Assembly (NCBI RefSeq): GCF_009811795.1
Contig: NZ_BLJE01000002.1
Location: 1,054,001-1,118,000, forward strand
Length of the DNA stretch: 64,000 nucleotides
Direction of reading: 5' to 3'
Source: Litoreibacter roseus
GTDB lineage: Bacteria; Pseudomonadota; Alphaproteobacteria; Rhodobacterales; Rhodobacteraceae
Shown here piece by piece: positions 9,708 through 18,395 of the stretch (positions within the stretch are counted from its first letter, which is position 1; each line of letters opens with the position of its first letter). The position numbers and the translations under genes are program-made. A model generated the notes under the pieces. It searched no databases, was not told the origin of the DNA, and worked only from the letters and a program-made list of their open reading frames with translations.

Positions 9708-12149
9708 TCAGAACGGCACGGCCCACCGCTTCGGCGCAGGTTCGATCTGATCAAGGCCCGCGGTTTCCATCAGGTTTTGTGCCGCTTCTTCCAGTAGACG
9801 TTCTTCGGCGCGGCCTTTGACCGGCACGCGGCCAGCCTCAAGAAACAGGGGTGCAGCCAGTGGGCTTACCCGGTCTAGCGTGTAGAGATCAATCGACCCA
9901 CCACGCCGCCGCGCCATATCTTCGATGCGGCTAAAATCCACCAGACCCTTCATCGCTTCTTCGCGTGTGATGTCGAGCATCAGGTGATCGGGGTCATATT
10001 TGCGCAGCGTGTCATAGAGGATATCGCTCGAGAACGTAGCCTGCCTGCCGGACTTCCGCTTTCCAACCGTCATCCTGTCGATCAGACCGCCGATGATTGC
10101 GGAGTTTCGAAATGTCCGCTTCATGACCGCGTTGCCCGCCAACCAAGTTTCCAACCCTTCGCGTAGGTTTTGCGGATCAAACAACGGTTCGGGATCTGTA
10201 AGTGGGCTGAGGCCCCAGATAAGCGTCGCGTAGTCCGTTGCCACAAACCCCAACGGGTCAAGACCCTGTTGCTCCATCCGTTGGGTCAGGAGCAGCCCCA
10301 GCGTCTGTTGCGCGTTGCGCCCGGCAAATCCGTAGACGCATGTATGCGCCCGTCCGTCATGGGGAAACGCTTCGATCAAAAGGCGGTCGGGTTCCGGCAG
10401 TTTGGAGCGGTCCCGTTGCAAGGCCAACCAACTCGCAGTGTGTTCTGGCAAGTTGGGCCAGCTGGGTTGTTGGAAAATCTCCATGATGCGATCGGACAAT
10501 TGCGTGGATGTCGCGAATTTGGTGCCCATAAAGGTTGCAATTTTGGGTGTGTCCGACGGATTCCGGGTCACCTCCACCGTCATTTCCTTCAAGCCTTCAT
10601 AGCGGACGATCTGACCCCCGATGAGAAACGTATCGCCAGGGGTCAGAGTCGCCGCAAATCCTTCTTCAATTTCACCTAACGGTGTCCCGCCGCCCCTGTT
10701 CTTCAGACGTACCTTCAAGGTTTCAGTGTCAATGATCGTGCCAAGGTTCATCCGAATTTGCGCCGCGGCGCGTGGATCCCTGAGCGTCCATTGCTCGTCT
10801 CGGAAGACCAATCGTTGATAGCGGTCATAGGCGCGCAGGGCATACCCACCGGTTGCGCAGAAATTCAGGCATTTCTCGAACGCCTCCGGCGACAGATCTG
10901 CGTAAGGCCCGGCGGTTGTGACTTCACCGTAAAGGGTTTCGGCATCAAACGGTCCGGCGGCTGCACACGCCAGAATGTGCTGGCAAAGCACATCCCGCGG
11001 TCCGGGTGGCCGGGGGTCGCCGTCGAGATCATGGGCGTAGACGGCATCGAGCGCCGCCTTGCATTCCACGATTTCAAACCGGTTTGCGGGCACCAAAAGC
11101 GCCTTCGACGGCGCGTTATACTGGTGATTGGCCCGCCCGATCCTTTGCACCAGCCGCTTTACATTCTTTGGTGCGCCGACTTGGATCACCAGATCGACGT
11201 CGCCCCAGTCGATGCCCAAATCCAGGCTGCCGGTGCAGACAATCGCCTTGAGACTACCATCCACCATGGCCTGCTCCACCCGCAAGCGCTGCTCTCGCGC
11301 GAGGCTTCCATGATGAATGCCGATCGGCAGTTGGTCCTCATTGGCAAGCCAAAGATGATGGAAGAAAATCTCGGCCTGCGCGCGCGTGTTGTGAAAAATG
11401 AGCGTGGTGTTGTGCCTGCGCACCTGATCCAGAACAGCCGGGATCGCATACTTCCCGCCTCCGCCCGACCAAGGGGGCGGGATGTCAGTCTCCAGCATTG
11501 CGATATCGGGATCAGGGCCGGGGTCTGCATGAATAATCGTCGTCTCTTGCGGGTGGCACGCCATGAAACGTGCGATCCCATCAGGATCCTCGACTGTTGC
11601 GCTTAGCCCGACACGTCTGAGATCAGGTGCGATGGACTGCAATCGGCTGAGCGCCAGCATGAGTTGATCGCCGCGCTTCGATTCCGCCAACGCGTGAATT
11701 TCGTCGATAATCACCCGCTGCAGGCCATCGAACATCCGCGGCGCATCTTCATAGCTGAGCAGCAGGGCAAGGCTTTCCGGCGTCGTAAGCAAGATATGGG
11801 GCGGGTCCGCACGTTGGCGACGGCGTTGCGTGTAGCTGGTGTCGCCGGTCCGGTCTTCGATGCGAACATCCATCCCGATCTCATCCACAGGTGTGCGCAG
11901 GTTGCGCTTGATGTCGGTCGCCAACGCTTTGAGTGGCGAGATGTAAAGCGTATGAAGTCTTGCGCGCGGGATCTCATGCAAATCGGCGAGTGTCGGCAGG
12001 AACCCGGCCATAGTCTTACCACCACCGGTTGGCGCGATCAGCAAAAGCGAGGCCTGATCGCTCTGATCCAGCATCGCCTGTTGATGCGGATGCACAGTCC
12101 AGTTTTTAGAACTAAACCAATCGCTTATCGGAGAGGGCAGAGTTTGCAT
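9708..12149 (-). CDS. Ligase-associated DNA damage response DEXH-box helicase (Lhr-like)
   Basis: Superfamily 2 helicase of the Lhr type, proposed to act with PdeM in DNA repair. I prefer the ATG at 12149 (MQTLPSPISDWF, matching the usual family beginning) over the in-frame ATG at 12167; neither ribosome site is convincing. The Walker A motif is in IAPTGGGKTMAGF, the DEXH box is DEIHALAESKRGDQL, and SAT and QRIGRANHQ are motifs III and VI. The rest forms the winged-helix and Lhr C-terminal region. At 813 residues it is the short ligase-associated class, not full-length Lhr. It is followed by pdeM and preceded by a dehydrogenase gene 55 bases away. Confidence 0.9.
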   Translation of the reverse strand: MQTLPSPISDWFSSKNWTVHPHQQAMLDQSDQASLLLIAPTGGGKTMAGFLPTLADLHEIPRARLHTLYISPLKALATDIKRNLRTPVDEIGMDVRIEDRTGDTSYTQRRRQRADPPHILLTTPESLALLLSYEDAPRMFDGLQRVIIDEIHALAESKRGDQLMLALSRLQSIAPDLRRVGLSATVEDPDGIARFMACHPQETTIIHADPGPDPDIAMLETDIPPPWSGGGGKYAIPAVLDQVRRHNTTLIFHNTRAQAEIFFHHLWLANEDQLPIGIHHGSLAREQRLRVEQAMVDGSLKAIVCTGSLDLGIDWGDVDLVIQVGAPKNVKRLVQRIGRANHQYNAPSKALLVPANRFEIVECKAALDAVYAHDLDGDPRPPGPRDVLCQHILACAAAGPFDAETLYGEVTTAGPYADLSPEAFEKCLNFCATGGYALRAYDRYQRLVFRDEQWTLRDPRAAAQIRMNLGTIIDTETLKVRLKNRGGGTPLGEIEEGFAATLTPGDTFLIGGQIVRYEGLKEMTVEVTRNPSDTPKIATFMGTKFATSTQLSDRIMEIFQQPSWPNLPEHTASWLALQRDRSKLPEPDRLLIEAFPHDGRAHTCVYGFAGRNAQQTLGLLLTQRMEQQGLDPLGFVATDYATLIWGLSPLTDPEPLFDPQNLREGLETWLAGNAVMKRTFRNSAIIGGLIDRMTVGKRKSGRQATFSSDILYDTLRKYDPDHLMLDITREEAMKGLVDFSRIEDMARRRGGSIDLYTLDRVSPLAAPLFLEAGRVPVKGRAEERLLEEAAQNLMETAGLDQIEPAPKRWAVPF

Positions 12150-12204
12150 TCCTCTGACATAGCGCATTTGAAACCGGATTTAACACTGGGTCTCGGCGGT
12201 CTGC

Positions 12205-13014
12205 TTATTTTTGTCTGGGTTTCAAATGTTCGAGTGCCGTGATCAATGCGTGAGGCAAGCTCAGGTCAGCGGTTTTTGGCGCTGCATCCAACGCGCTTTT
12301 CACGTCCTTGACCAGAATTCCGATGGAATTGTCGTCGGCCAACCCATCCCGCGCGAATTCAATCTCGTCAAACCCGGAGGCTAACCAATTCTGCCCCGAG
12401 GACGCATTGATCAGGTCTAACAAGTCTCGTTCCGCGAGGCCCGCATCGTCCGCCCAGTTCAAGACAAGGCGGGTCATGGCAGTGTGGGATGCCGCCAAAA
12501 GATTATTCAGAACCTTCGCTTGCATTCCGGCGCCCGTCGCGCCCATTCGGAAGAATGTCGCGCCCATGGCATCAAACAGGGGTTGGATCTTATCCAAAAC
12601 CTCGGCGCTGCCGCCCAGCATGAACGTCAGGCTGCGGTTTTCAGCCGCGACCTGCGCTCCGGACATTGGCGCGTCAATGAGTGCGATGTTAGGGGGAAGG
12701 CGCTCTTGCGCGCTTCTTATGAACCGTGGCGATAGGGTTGAGCTGACAATCACGGTGTCCAGCTCTTGGGCTTTCCCGACGACATTCTGGGCGCCCCACA
12801 GGACATCTTCGGTCTGCGGAACGTCACGAACGACAGAAATGAGTGTCGTCAACCGATCAGAAAATGCACCCGCATCATTTGTGATTAGGTCGGCAAGGTC
12901 ACCAAACTCCGCAGGTGCGCGAACATCGAGACCGCGCGCGTCAAAGCCAGCATCGCGGAGGGCGCGCAACATTGGCGCGCCCATTCGTCCGCATCCCGCG
13001 ACACCGATCTTCAA
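12205..13014 (-). CDS. NAD(P)-dependent oxidoreductase, 3-hydroxyisobutyrate dehydrogenase family
   Basis: Beta-hydroxyacid dehydrogenase with an N-terminal Rossmann fold (KIGVAGCGRMGAPM), the substrate motif DAPMSGAQVAAENRSL and the catalytic lysine region GAGMQAKVLNNLL. I place the start at a TTG at 13014, which overlaps the stop of the upstream ATPase gene (TTGA) and makes the protein begin directly at the Rossmann strand. The ATG at 13053 would add 13 residues outside the fold. Length is 269 residues, slightly short for the family. The substrate is unknown. The coupling to a pilus-locus ATPase is probably operonic chance. Confidence 0.8.
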   Translation of the reverse strand: MKIGVAGCGRMGAPMLRALRDAGFDARGLDVRAPAEFGDLADLITNDAGAFSDRLTTLISVVRDVPQTEDVLWGAQNVVGKAQELDTVIVSSTLSPRFIRSAQERLPPNIALIDAPMSGAQVAAENRSLTFMLGGSAEVLDKIQPLFDAMGATFFRMGATGAGMQAKVLNNLLAASHTAMTRLVLNWADDAGLAERDLLDLINASSGQNWLASGFDEIEFARDGLADDNSIGILVKDVKSALDAAPKTADLSLPHALITALEHLKPRQK

Positions 13015-14324
13015 TGCTTGATGACTTCGTCTTTCACGTACATGTTCGCCCATGCGCGATCAATCAGATCGGGCGTCATCTGATTTGGCGAGCCTTCGTA
13101 CTCACAGACCGAAATCATCTGATCAATCAGAAAGTTCGCGTGGTAGTTGGCGTAGATGTTGTCGATTGTCGGATACTTTACCTTCAGCAGGTGGATCAGC
13201 GTTTCCTCATCGAGCGGCATGTTTTTTTTCTTTGCGACCATGGCAAAGACTTTAAGGAACTCTTCCTGCGTCGGGCCGTCGATTTTGATCTTGTAGAAAA
13301 TCCGGCGCAACGCCGCGCCGTCAAACATCTCGTTCGGGTGGAAGTTTGTTGAGAAGATCACGAGGGTATCGAACGGCACCTCGAATTTCTCACCCGATTG
13401 CAACGCAAGAATATCGTAACCTGCTTCCATCGGAACAATCCAACGGTTGATCAGCGCCTGTGGCGGTTCTTCTTGGCGGCCAAGGTCGTCCACGATGAAG
13501 ACGCCACCGGTGGATTTCAACTGCAACGACGCCTGATAGGTGCGGGAAACAGCATTGTAATTCAGGTCAAGCATGCTCAACGAAAGCTCGCCACCGGTCA
13601 TAACCGTTGGCCGTTCACACAGAAGGTATCGCTTGTCGTATCTGTTATCGGTCCGACGCAGGCTACTGACCGCAGCTTCTTCTTCGTCCACAAGTGTATG
13701 AACGATCGGGTCGTAAAGCGTCACAACCTGACCAGCATATTCGATACATTGGGGAATATAGATCCGGTCACCCAAGGCGTCGCGGATACCGTTGGAAATT
13801 GCCGATTTGCCGTTTCCGGGGGGGCCGTACATCAGAATGGACCGTCCTGAGCTGACGGCAGGGCCGAGGTGATTGAGCAGGTGTTGGGGCAAGATCAGAT
13901 GGCCCATGGAACCGAGCAACCGATCTTCCGTGATCTGAATGTTGCGCACCGATTGGCGTTCGGTTTGTTCTTTGTACATCTCAAGCGGGACGGGGAGCGC
14001 ACCGTAGTATTCAGACTGACTCAACGCATCAAGCGCGCGCGCCTTGCCAGCATCGCTTAACTGAAACGTCATCTCCGAGCCGGAACCCGCATGCAGCGTA
14101 CCTTGCGCTTCCACCAGTTTCTGGTCGCGCGCGATTTCTACAAGTTGCTGCGTCAAGGGAACAGTCAGGCAAATGGCCTTCGACATTTCTTCCACAGTCT
14201 CGAGGTTCTTACGGAAGATCGTTTTCAAAAGAATATCGCGCATCATGACAATGCTCAGACCGGTGTCTTGCAATGTCTTGGGCGGCGCCGGAGCCAAAAC
14301 GCCCGGAGTGGTCTGCATGTTCAT
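13011..14324 (-). CDS. AAA family ATPase linked to the Tad locus
   Basis: An AAA ATPase with an N-terminal winged-helix-like part (LTVPLTQQLVEIARDQ, then a basic helix ending near QLSDAGKARA) and a C-terminal ATPase core. Walker A is GPPGNGKSAISNGI, Walker B is GGVFIVDDLGRQE, sensor 1 is IFSTNF and an arginine-rich box LRRIFYKIKI follows. I use the ATG at 14324 (GAGG 8 bases upstream, 437 residues); the ATG at 14390 is also in frame with an AAGGGA site. It is last in the same-strand run of Tad genes, but no role is established here. Energising assembly or regulating pilus genes is speculation. Confidence 0.8.
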   Translation of the reverse strand: MNMQTTPGVLAPAPPKTLQDTGLSIVMMRDILLKTIFRKNLETVEEMSKAICLTVPLTQQLVEIARDQKLVEAQGTLHAGSGSEMTFQLSDAGKARALDALSQSEYYGALPVPLEMYKEQTERQSVRNIQITEDRLLGSMGHLILPQHLLNHLGPAVSSGRSILMYGPPGNGKSAISNGIRDALGDRIYIPQCIEYAGQVVTLYDPIVHTLVDEEEAAVSSLRRTDNRYDKRYLLCERPTVMTGGELSLSMLDLNYNAVSRTYQASLQLKSTGGVFIVDDLGRQEEPPQALINRWIVPMEAGYDILALQSGEKFEVPFDTLVIFSTNFHPNEMFDGAALRRIFYKIKIDGPTQEEFLKVFAMVAKKKNMPLDEETLIHLLKVKYPTIDNIYANYHANFLIDQMISVCEYEGSPNQMTPDLIDRAWANMYVKDEVIKH

Positions 14325-14500
14325 TTGCGTGGCCTCATCTGTGCGCGCTGCATTGTTTCCCCACTTCGACCAAAACTGATCAACTCCCATTGGGTCCCTT
14401 CAGACTAAGCGCGTCTCTGTTTGCAAACTGTAAAACTCAGGCACACTGGACCTGCAAAATGAGGCAGTTTTACGGTGAAATTCTCAAAATTTGTTGCAAC

Positions 14501-14992
14501 TCAGTCGAAGAATGCAAACAGAAGATAGATGATAAGCGAGAACCCCAAGGGATAACCCATTGGAAATGTTTCTTTTTCACCCCAGCTCTTCCAGTTCGGT
14601 GCAAGCCTGCGGATTGGACCGATGCTGCGGGCCAAACGATGTGACAAAAATCCGACAATCGCGCAGACAGAGAAGATCAGCATCATGTTGAAAATGTCTT
14701 CGCGCGCGACGAACGGCGCGATCGCAGCCGCAAATTTTGCATCGCCCGCGCCGATCAGCCCGATCAATGTCAACAGAAACGTAACAATCAGCACGATCAC
14801 CAGATGAAGCAACTGTTGTCCGAAGACGGGGAGGGGGAGTGTCAGAAAGCCTATGACCACAAACACCGCGAGTAGCGCCAGAACCGCTTCATTCTTGATA
14901 AGCATACTGGAGAGGTCGGTCCACGCAGCCCATAAGCAGATAGGCAACGCGAACAATAAGAACCATCCGGCAACAGCCGGGTCGAGCGCCAT
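14501..14992 (-). CDS. tadV: Prepilin peptidase (TadV/CpaA family, A24)
   Basis: Inner-membrane aspartic protease that removes the leader from Flp-type prepilins. The protein is 163 residues and almost wholly hydrophobic. The two catalytic aspartates are visible, one in AAWTDLSSMLIKN and one in the GxGD motif GAGDAKFAAA. It lies 2 bases after the TPR lipoprotein stop and 109 bases before the AAA ATPase stretch. Here the gene is far downstream of the pilin genes, whereas in many tad loci it is next to flp. Confidence 0.92.
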   Translation of the reverse strand: MALDPAVAGWFLLFALPICLWAAWTDLSSMLIKNEAVLALLAVFVVIGFLTLPLPVFGQQLLHLVIVLIVTFLLTLIGLIGAGDAKFAAAIAPFVAREDIFNMMLIFSVCAIVGFLSHRLARSIGPIRRLAPNWKSWGEKETFPMGYPLGFSLIIYLLFAFFD

Positions 14993-14994
14993 TT

Positions 14995-15840
14995 TTAGCT
15001 TTCCAATGTCTCTAGAGAGCGGACTGCCGCTTCAAAATACTGAGGATGCGTATCAATGGCGTCCTGAAGCAGACCTTTACCAGTCGAAACGTCGCCTTGT
15101 TTTACGGCCGCCAGCGCCATGGTGTGCAAGAGCTGCGCACGTTCGGCTTGGGATACGCGGATCAGCGGTAAGGTGTATTTGCGCTGTGCACCCCGCGCGA
15201 GGACGAGGTTGTTTTTTGCAGTAAAGAGGGAAGGATCGTAGGTGACTGCCTCCGTGAACAACCGCTCCGCTTCGCTGTATTCGCCGCGGCTGAGCTTGGA
15301 ATAGCCCCAGTTGTTCATGACGGAAGCTGGCTGTGTCGTCATGCCTGTGGCAATCTCGTAGAAGCTGTCGGCCTTTTTCCATTCCTTATTCGTATCGGCG
15401 ATTATGGCCTCTAGACGATAGCGCTCAAAAGTCTCAAGCGTCGGCGGCACGCTATCCAGCATATCCTCCGCTTTCTTCCACTCACCCGTACGGATCAGGG
15501 CGTCTGCATACTGGATTTTATCCGCATCCTTGGACTCTTTATGTTCAAGAACCTTTGACCAGACCACAGCACCTTCAGTTGCCCGACCTGCGCGCACAAG
15601 CGACAGGCCCAAGCCCCGCTGCAATGATATTTTTTCCGGATTGCTGGTCGCAGCGCGCCGAAAATAGGCGACAGCTTCGTTTGGATCCGCGGCATTCAAC
15701 ATGACATCGTTGAGATTTGACTCATCGATGACGTTCAAATCCTTCAGCGTGCGGCTGACATCAGCCTCTTCACTTTTTTCGCATGCCGTGAGGGCGGTTG
15801 TGCCAATAAGACACAGAACTGCTACAGTCATCTTGCGCAT
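14995..15840 (-). CDS. tadD: TadD-like tetratricopeptide lipoprotein
   Basis: A 281-residue protein with a signal peptide and lipobox (TALTAC, Cys at residue 20) followed by several TPR units, for example NNWGYSKLSRGEYSEAERLF. In Tad systems TadD is an outer-membrane pilotin-like lipoprotein needed to place the RcpA secretin. It is one of two adjacent TPR lipoproteins; the assignment of the name tadD to this copy rather than the next is arbitrary. The ATG at 15840 is preceded by AAAGGGACC. Confidence 0.82.
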   Translation of the reverse strand: MRKMTVAVLCLIGTTALTACEKSEEADVSRTLKDLNVIDESNLNDVMLNAADPNEAVAYFRRAATSNPEKISLQRGLGLSLVRAGRATEGAVVWSKVLEHKESKDADKIQYADALIRTGEWKKAEDMLDSVPPTLETFERYRLEAIIADTNKEWKKADSFYEIATGMTTQPASVMNNWGYSKLSRGEYSEAERLFTEAVTYDPSLFTAKNNLVLARGAQRKYTLPLIRVSQAERAQLLHTMALAAVKQGDVSTGKGLLQDAIDTHPQYFEAAVRSLETLES

Positions 15841-15875
15841 TGAAGGTCCCTTTACTGCTCAATTTGCCTTCTGTT

Positions 15876-16469
15876 TCATGGTGTCTGCAAAAGCAGATAG
15901 CGTCCTGTTCCACGCCTCACCAAGTCGAAAGCTTCGTCTTGTTTTGGGGTATCATAGTTCGGATTGTCGATTTGCGCGAGGGCACGGCGCAGGTTTTCAC
16001 GGATTTCGTCAGAATTGCCACTATCGAGCGCGAAAGCCGTTTGAAAAACGCGACTGGCTTCCCCGACGCGGCCCGTTTCCATCAAAACGACGCCCAGATT
16101 GTTCCAGGCGGGAACAAACCTCTGGTCTGTTTCAATCGCTTCGCGCAGCATGCGCTCGGACTGACCAAGGCGACCCAACCGCAGATTGGCCGAGCCTATC
16201 GCGCTTAGAACATCTGCGTTAAGGCCGGTCTCTCCGGCGGCGCGATAGTAGGCTTTCAAAGCCAGTTCGAATTGCCCCGCCTCCATCAGCCGATGGCCGA
16301 CAATCAGACCGTCGACGCTGTCGCCGCGGACAGCACCCGTCGGCGCAAAAGGATCGGCTCCGTCGCCAAGAAGCGGTTCAGGTTCGGCGCATGCGGTTAG
16401 AAGCATGGCCCCCAAAATCACGGGAAAAACCTTAAAGAGCGCCAGCGTTGAGATTGGTGTAGATGTCAT
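15876..16469 (-). CDS. Second Tad-locus tetratricopeptide lipoprotein
   Basis: A 197-residue TPR protein with a lipobox (MLLTAC) after a hydrophobic leader. The TPR region includes AIGSANLRLGRLGQSERML and VPAWNNLGVVLMETG. The start is uncertain. The ATG at 16469 gives a normal signal peptide but overlaps tadC by 38 bases with no ribosome site. A GTG 16 codons later has an AAGG site but leaves too short a leader. Probable role: a TadD paralogue in secretin placement or pilus assembly. Confidence 0.78.
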   Translation of the reverse strand: MTSTPISTLALFKVFPVILGAMLLTACAEPEPLLGDGADPFAPTGAVRGDSVDGLIVGHRLMEAGQFELALKAYYRAAGETGLNADVLSAIGSANLRLGRLGQSERMLREAIETDQRFVPAWNNLGVVLMETGRVGEASRVFQTAFALDSGNSDEIRENLRRALAQIDNPNYDTPKQDEAFDLVRRGTGRYLLLQTP

Positions 16470-17418
16470 AGACCGAAGGACCAATCAGAATAATCATCAG
16501 TGGGGGCACCGTAAACATCATGGTTCCCAATGTCAGCTTTGTTGGCAGCACGTTTGCTTTTTCTTCTGCGCGCATCACCCGTTTGTCACGCATTTCGCTC
16601 GCATAAACCCGAAGCGCGTCGGCAATCGAGGTACCAAAGCTCGCAGATTGAACCAAAACGGTGACGAAAGATCCGACATCCGCGACGCCTGCGCGCTCTG
16701 ACATATCCTTGAGAACCTGAATTCTGTCCTTACCCGCCTTCATTTCGTTGGCGACGGCCTCAAATTCGTCCGCAAGCGCAGGATATCCGGCCCGAATTTC
16801 CGTGGCGACGCGTAGGATGGCCTGGTCCAGGGATTGACCCGCCTCGACACAGACCAGCATCAAATCAAGCGCGTCCGGGAACCCGCTTTCGATCTGGTCT
16901 TGGCGCTCGCCTTGTCTGCGGGTGACCCAGTACTTTGGCAAGTAATAGCCGCAAAAGCCGGGCAAAAGGATCGACACAATAAGGTTTGTCGACGACATGT
17001 CGTCGCTGCCCAAAACAAGAACATAAAGAAGACCCAGGATCAGGAATGAGATCCCGAGCGCGAACTGCAGGAAGTAGTAGGTACGAACCGCGGACTTGCC
17101 TTTATAGCCCGCCTGCAGAAGCTTCAGTTTAACGCCATCAAGTTCTTCTTTGGTCTGCGGTTCAAGAAAGTTGGCGTACTTGTCCAGCTTGTCAGTGCCC
17201 GACTTGTGGCGCAGCTCCGGCGCATTTGGAGAGGCTTCGCGACGCCCACCCCGTGCAGCTTCTGCCCGGATCCGATCGAGCGGATCCTTCTCTTTCCGCA
17301 ACATGATCGGAAGGGTCAGAAGGACCATGATCAGGCCAAGAAAACCGACCGCAAATAGGGGGCCGAGTGGCCCAAGCAATTCGACCAGATAGTCGTTAAG
17401 GGAATTCAGAATTTCCAT
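16432..17418 (-). CDS. tadC: Tad pilus inner-membrane platform protein TadC (GspF family)
   Basis: Polytopic inner-membrane protein that, with TadB, forms the platform on which the TadA ATPase drives Flp pilus assembly. At 328 residues, it has hydrophobic segments near 15-35 and 120-165, a cytoplasmic GspF-type domain (FPDALDLMLVCVEAGQSLDQ, then ALADEFEAVANEMKAGKDR) and a C-terminal membrane hairpin (FTVPPLMIILIGPSV). It starts 3 bases after the tadB stop. Confidence 0.93.
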   Translation of the reverse strand: MEILNSLNDYLVELLGPLGPLFAVGFLGLIMVLLTLPIMLRKEKDPLDRIRAEAARGGRREASPNAPELRHKSGTDKLDKYANFLEPQTKEELDGVKLKLLQAGYKGKSAVRTYYFLQFALGISFLILGLLYVLVLGSDDMSSTNLIVSILLPGFCGYYLPKYWVTRRQGERQDQIESGFPDALDLMLVCVEAGQSLDQAILRVATEIRAGYPALADEFEAVANEMKAGKDRIQVLKDMSERAGVADVGSFVTVLVQSASFGTSIADALRVYASEMRDKRVMRAEEKANVLPTKLTLGTMMFTVPPLMIILIGPSVYDIYTNLNAGAL

Positions 17419-17421
17419 AGC

Positions 17422-18390
17422 TCAGACCTTAATATTGACCATGATGCGCATGAAGATGACGTTAATTGTGAGGAATACGCCCACCACAATCGCCGCTGGG
17501 ATAAACATCGGCGTGTCTTTCACGTCTGCGTAATAATCGGGCTCAAGCACATTGATGCCGACAAGCGCCAGAATTGGGAAGACAGACAGGAACATCCCGG
17601 ACCACTTTGCCTCGGCCGTGATCGCCTTGACCCGGCGAAACAGTTTGAAGCGCGCGCGAATGACCTGAGACAGTCCGTGCAAAATTTCCGCTAGATTACC
17701 GCCCGATGTCTGCTGGATGGTTACCGCAACCGCGAGGAAGCGCAAATCCTGCATGTCCATGCGCTCAGCGAGATGCTTGAGACTTTCACTTACATCGCGA
17801 CCGTAGGCGCTTTCATCCGCAATAACGCCAAACTCGGTGCCAAGCGGATCAGCAACCTCCTTTGCCACGATGTTGATCGCGGAAGAGAAGGGATGTCCAA
17901 CTCGCAAGGACCGAACCATCAGTTCAATTGCGTCCGGCAGCTGTTCTTCCAGCATCGCGAGACGTTTTTTGGCTTTGTTGTTGACCCAGACATAGACGCC
18001 GCCGACGCCCATGGCGACTGAGATCGCCCCGCGGATCGCGACGTTGGCTTCGGTCATGCGTGTCAGGATCACGAAGACAAACACGGAAACAACGCCCATG
18101 ATCACCATCAAAGTGGTTGGTGTGAACGCGATATTCGCGCGCAGCGCCTTGTCTGCCAGCATGGAATAAAGCGGAAGGCCGCCCGAGTTCATATGCTGGT
18201 TCATCTCCTTGCGGAGCTGTTCGAGGACCTTCTCGCGAGAACCGCCCTTCTGAATCATGTCCAGACGACGATTTACCTTGTTGTTCAGGCTGATCGACTT
18301 GCCGAAAGCAACGAGATAGATGCCTTCGACCATCGCAAGAACGGCAATGAAGATAAGGCCGTAGAGAAGCGGCTCAAAACTGATTTGCAT
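17422..18390 (-). CDS. tadB: Tad pilus inner-membrane platform protein TadB (GspF family)
   Basis: Paired platform protein with TadC. The 322-residue protein has an N-terminal membrane segment, two central ones (about residues 90-135), the GspF domain with LPDAIELMVRSLRVGHPF and QQTSGGNLAEILHGL, and C-terminal membrane helices. It begins 5 bases after the tadA stop and ends 3 bases before tadC, so tadA-tadB-tadC is certainly co-transcribed. Confidence 0.94.
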   Translation of the reverse strand: MQISFEPLLYGLIFIAVLAMVEGIYLVAFGKSISLNNKVNRRLDMIQKGGSREKVLEQLRKEMNQHMNSGGLPLYSMLADKALRANIAFTPTTLMVIMGVVSVFVFVILTRMTEANVAIRGAISVAMGVGGVYVWVNNKAKKRLAMLEEQLPDAIELMVRSLRVGHPFSSAINIVAKEVADPLGTEFGVIADESAYGRDVSESLKHLAERMDMQDLRFLAVAVTIQQTSGGNLAEILHGLSQVIRARFKLFRRVKAITAEAKWSGMFLSVFPILALVGINVLEPDYYADVKDTPMFIPAAIVVGVFLTINVIFMRIMVNIKV

Positions 18391-18395
18391 TGCGC

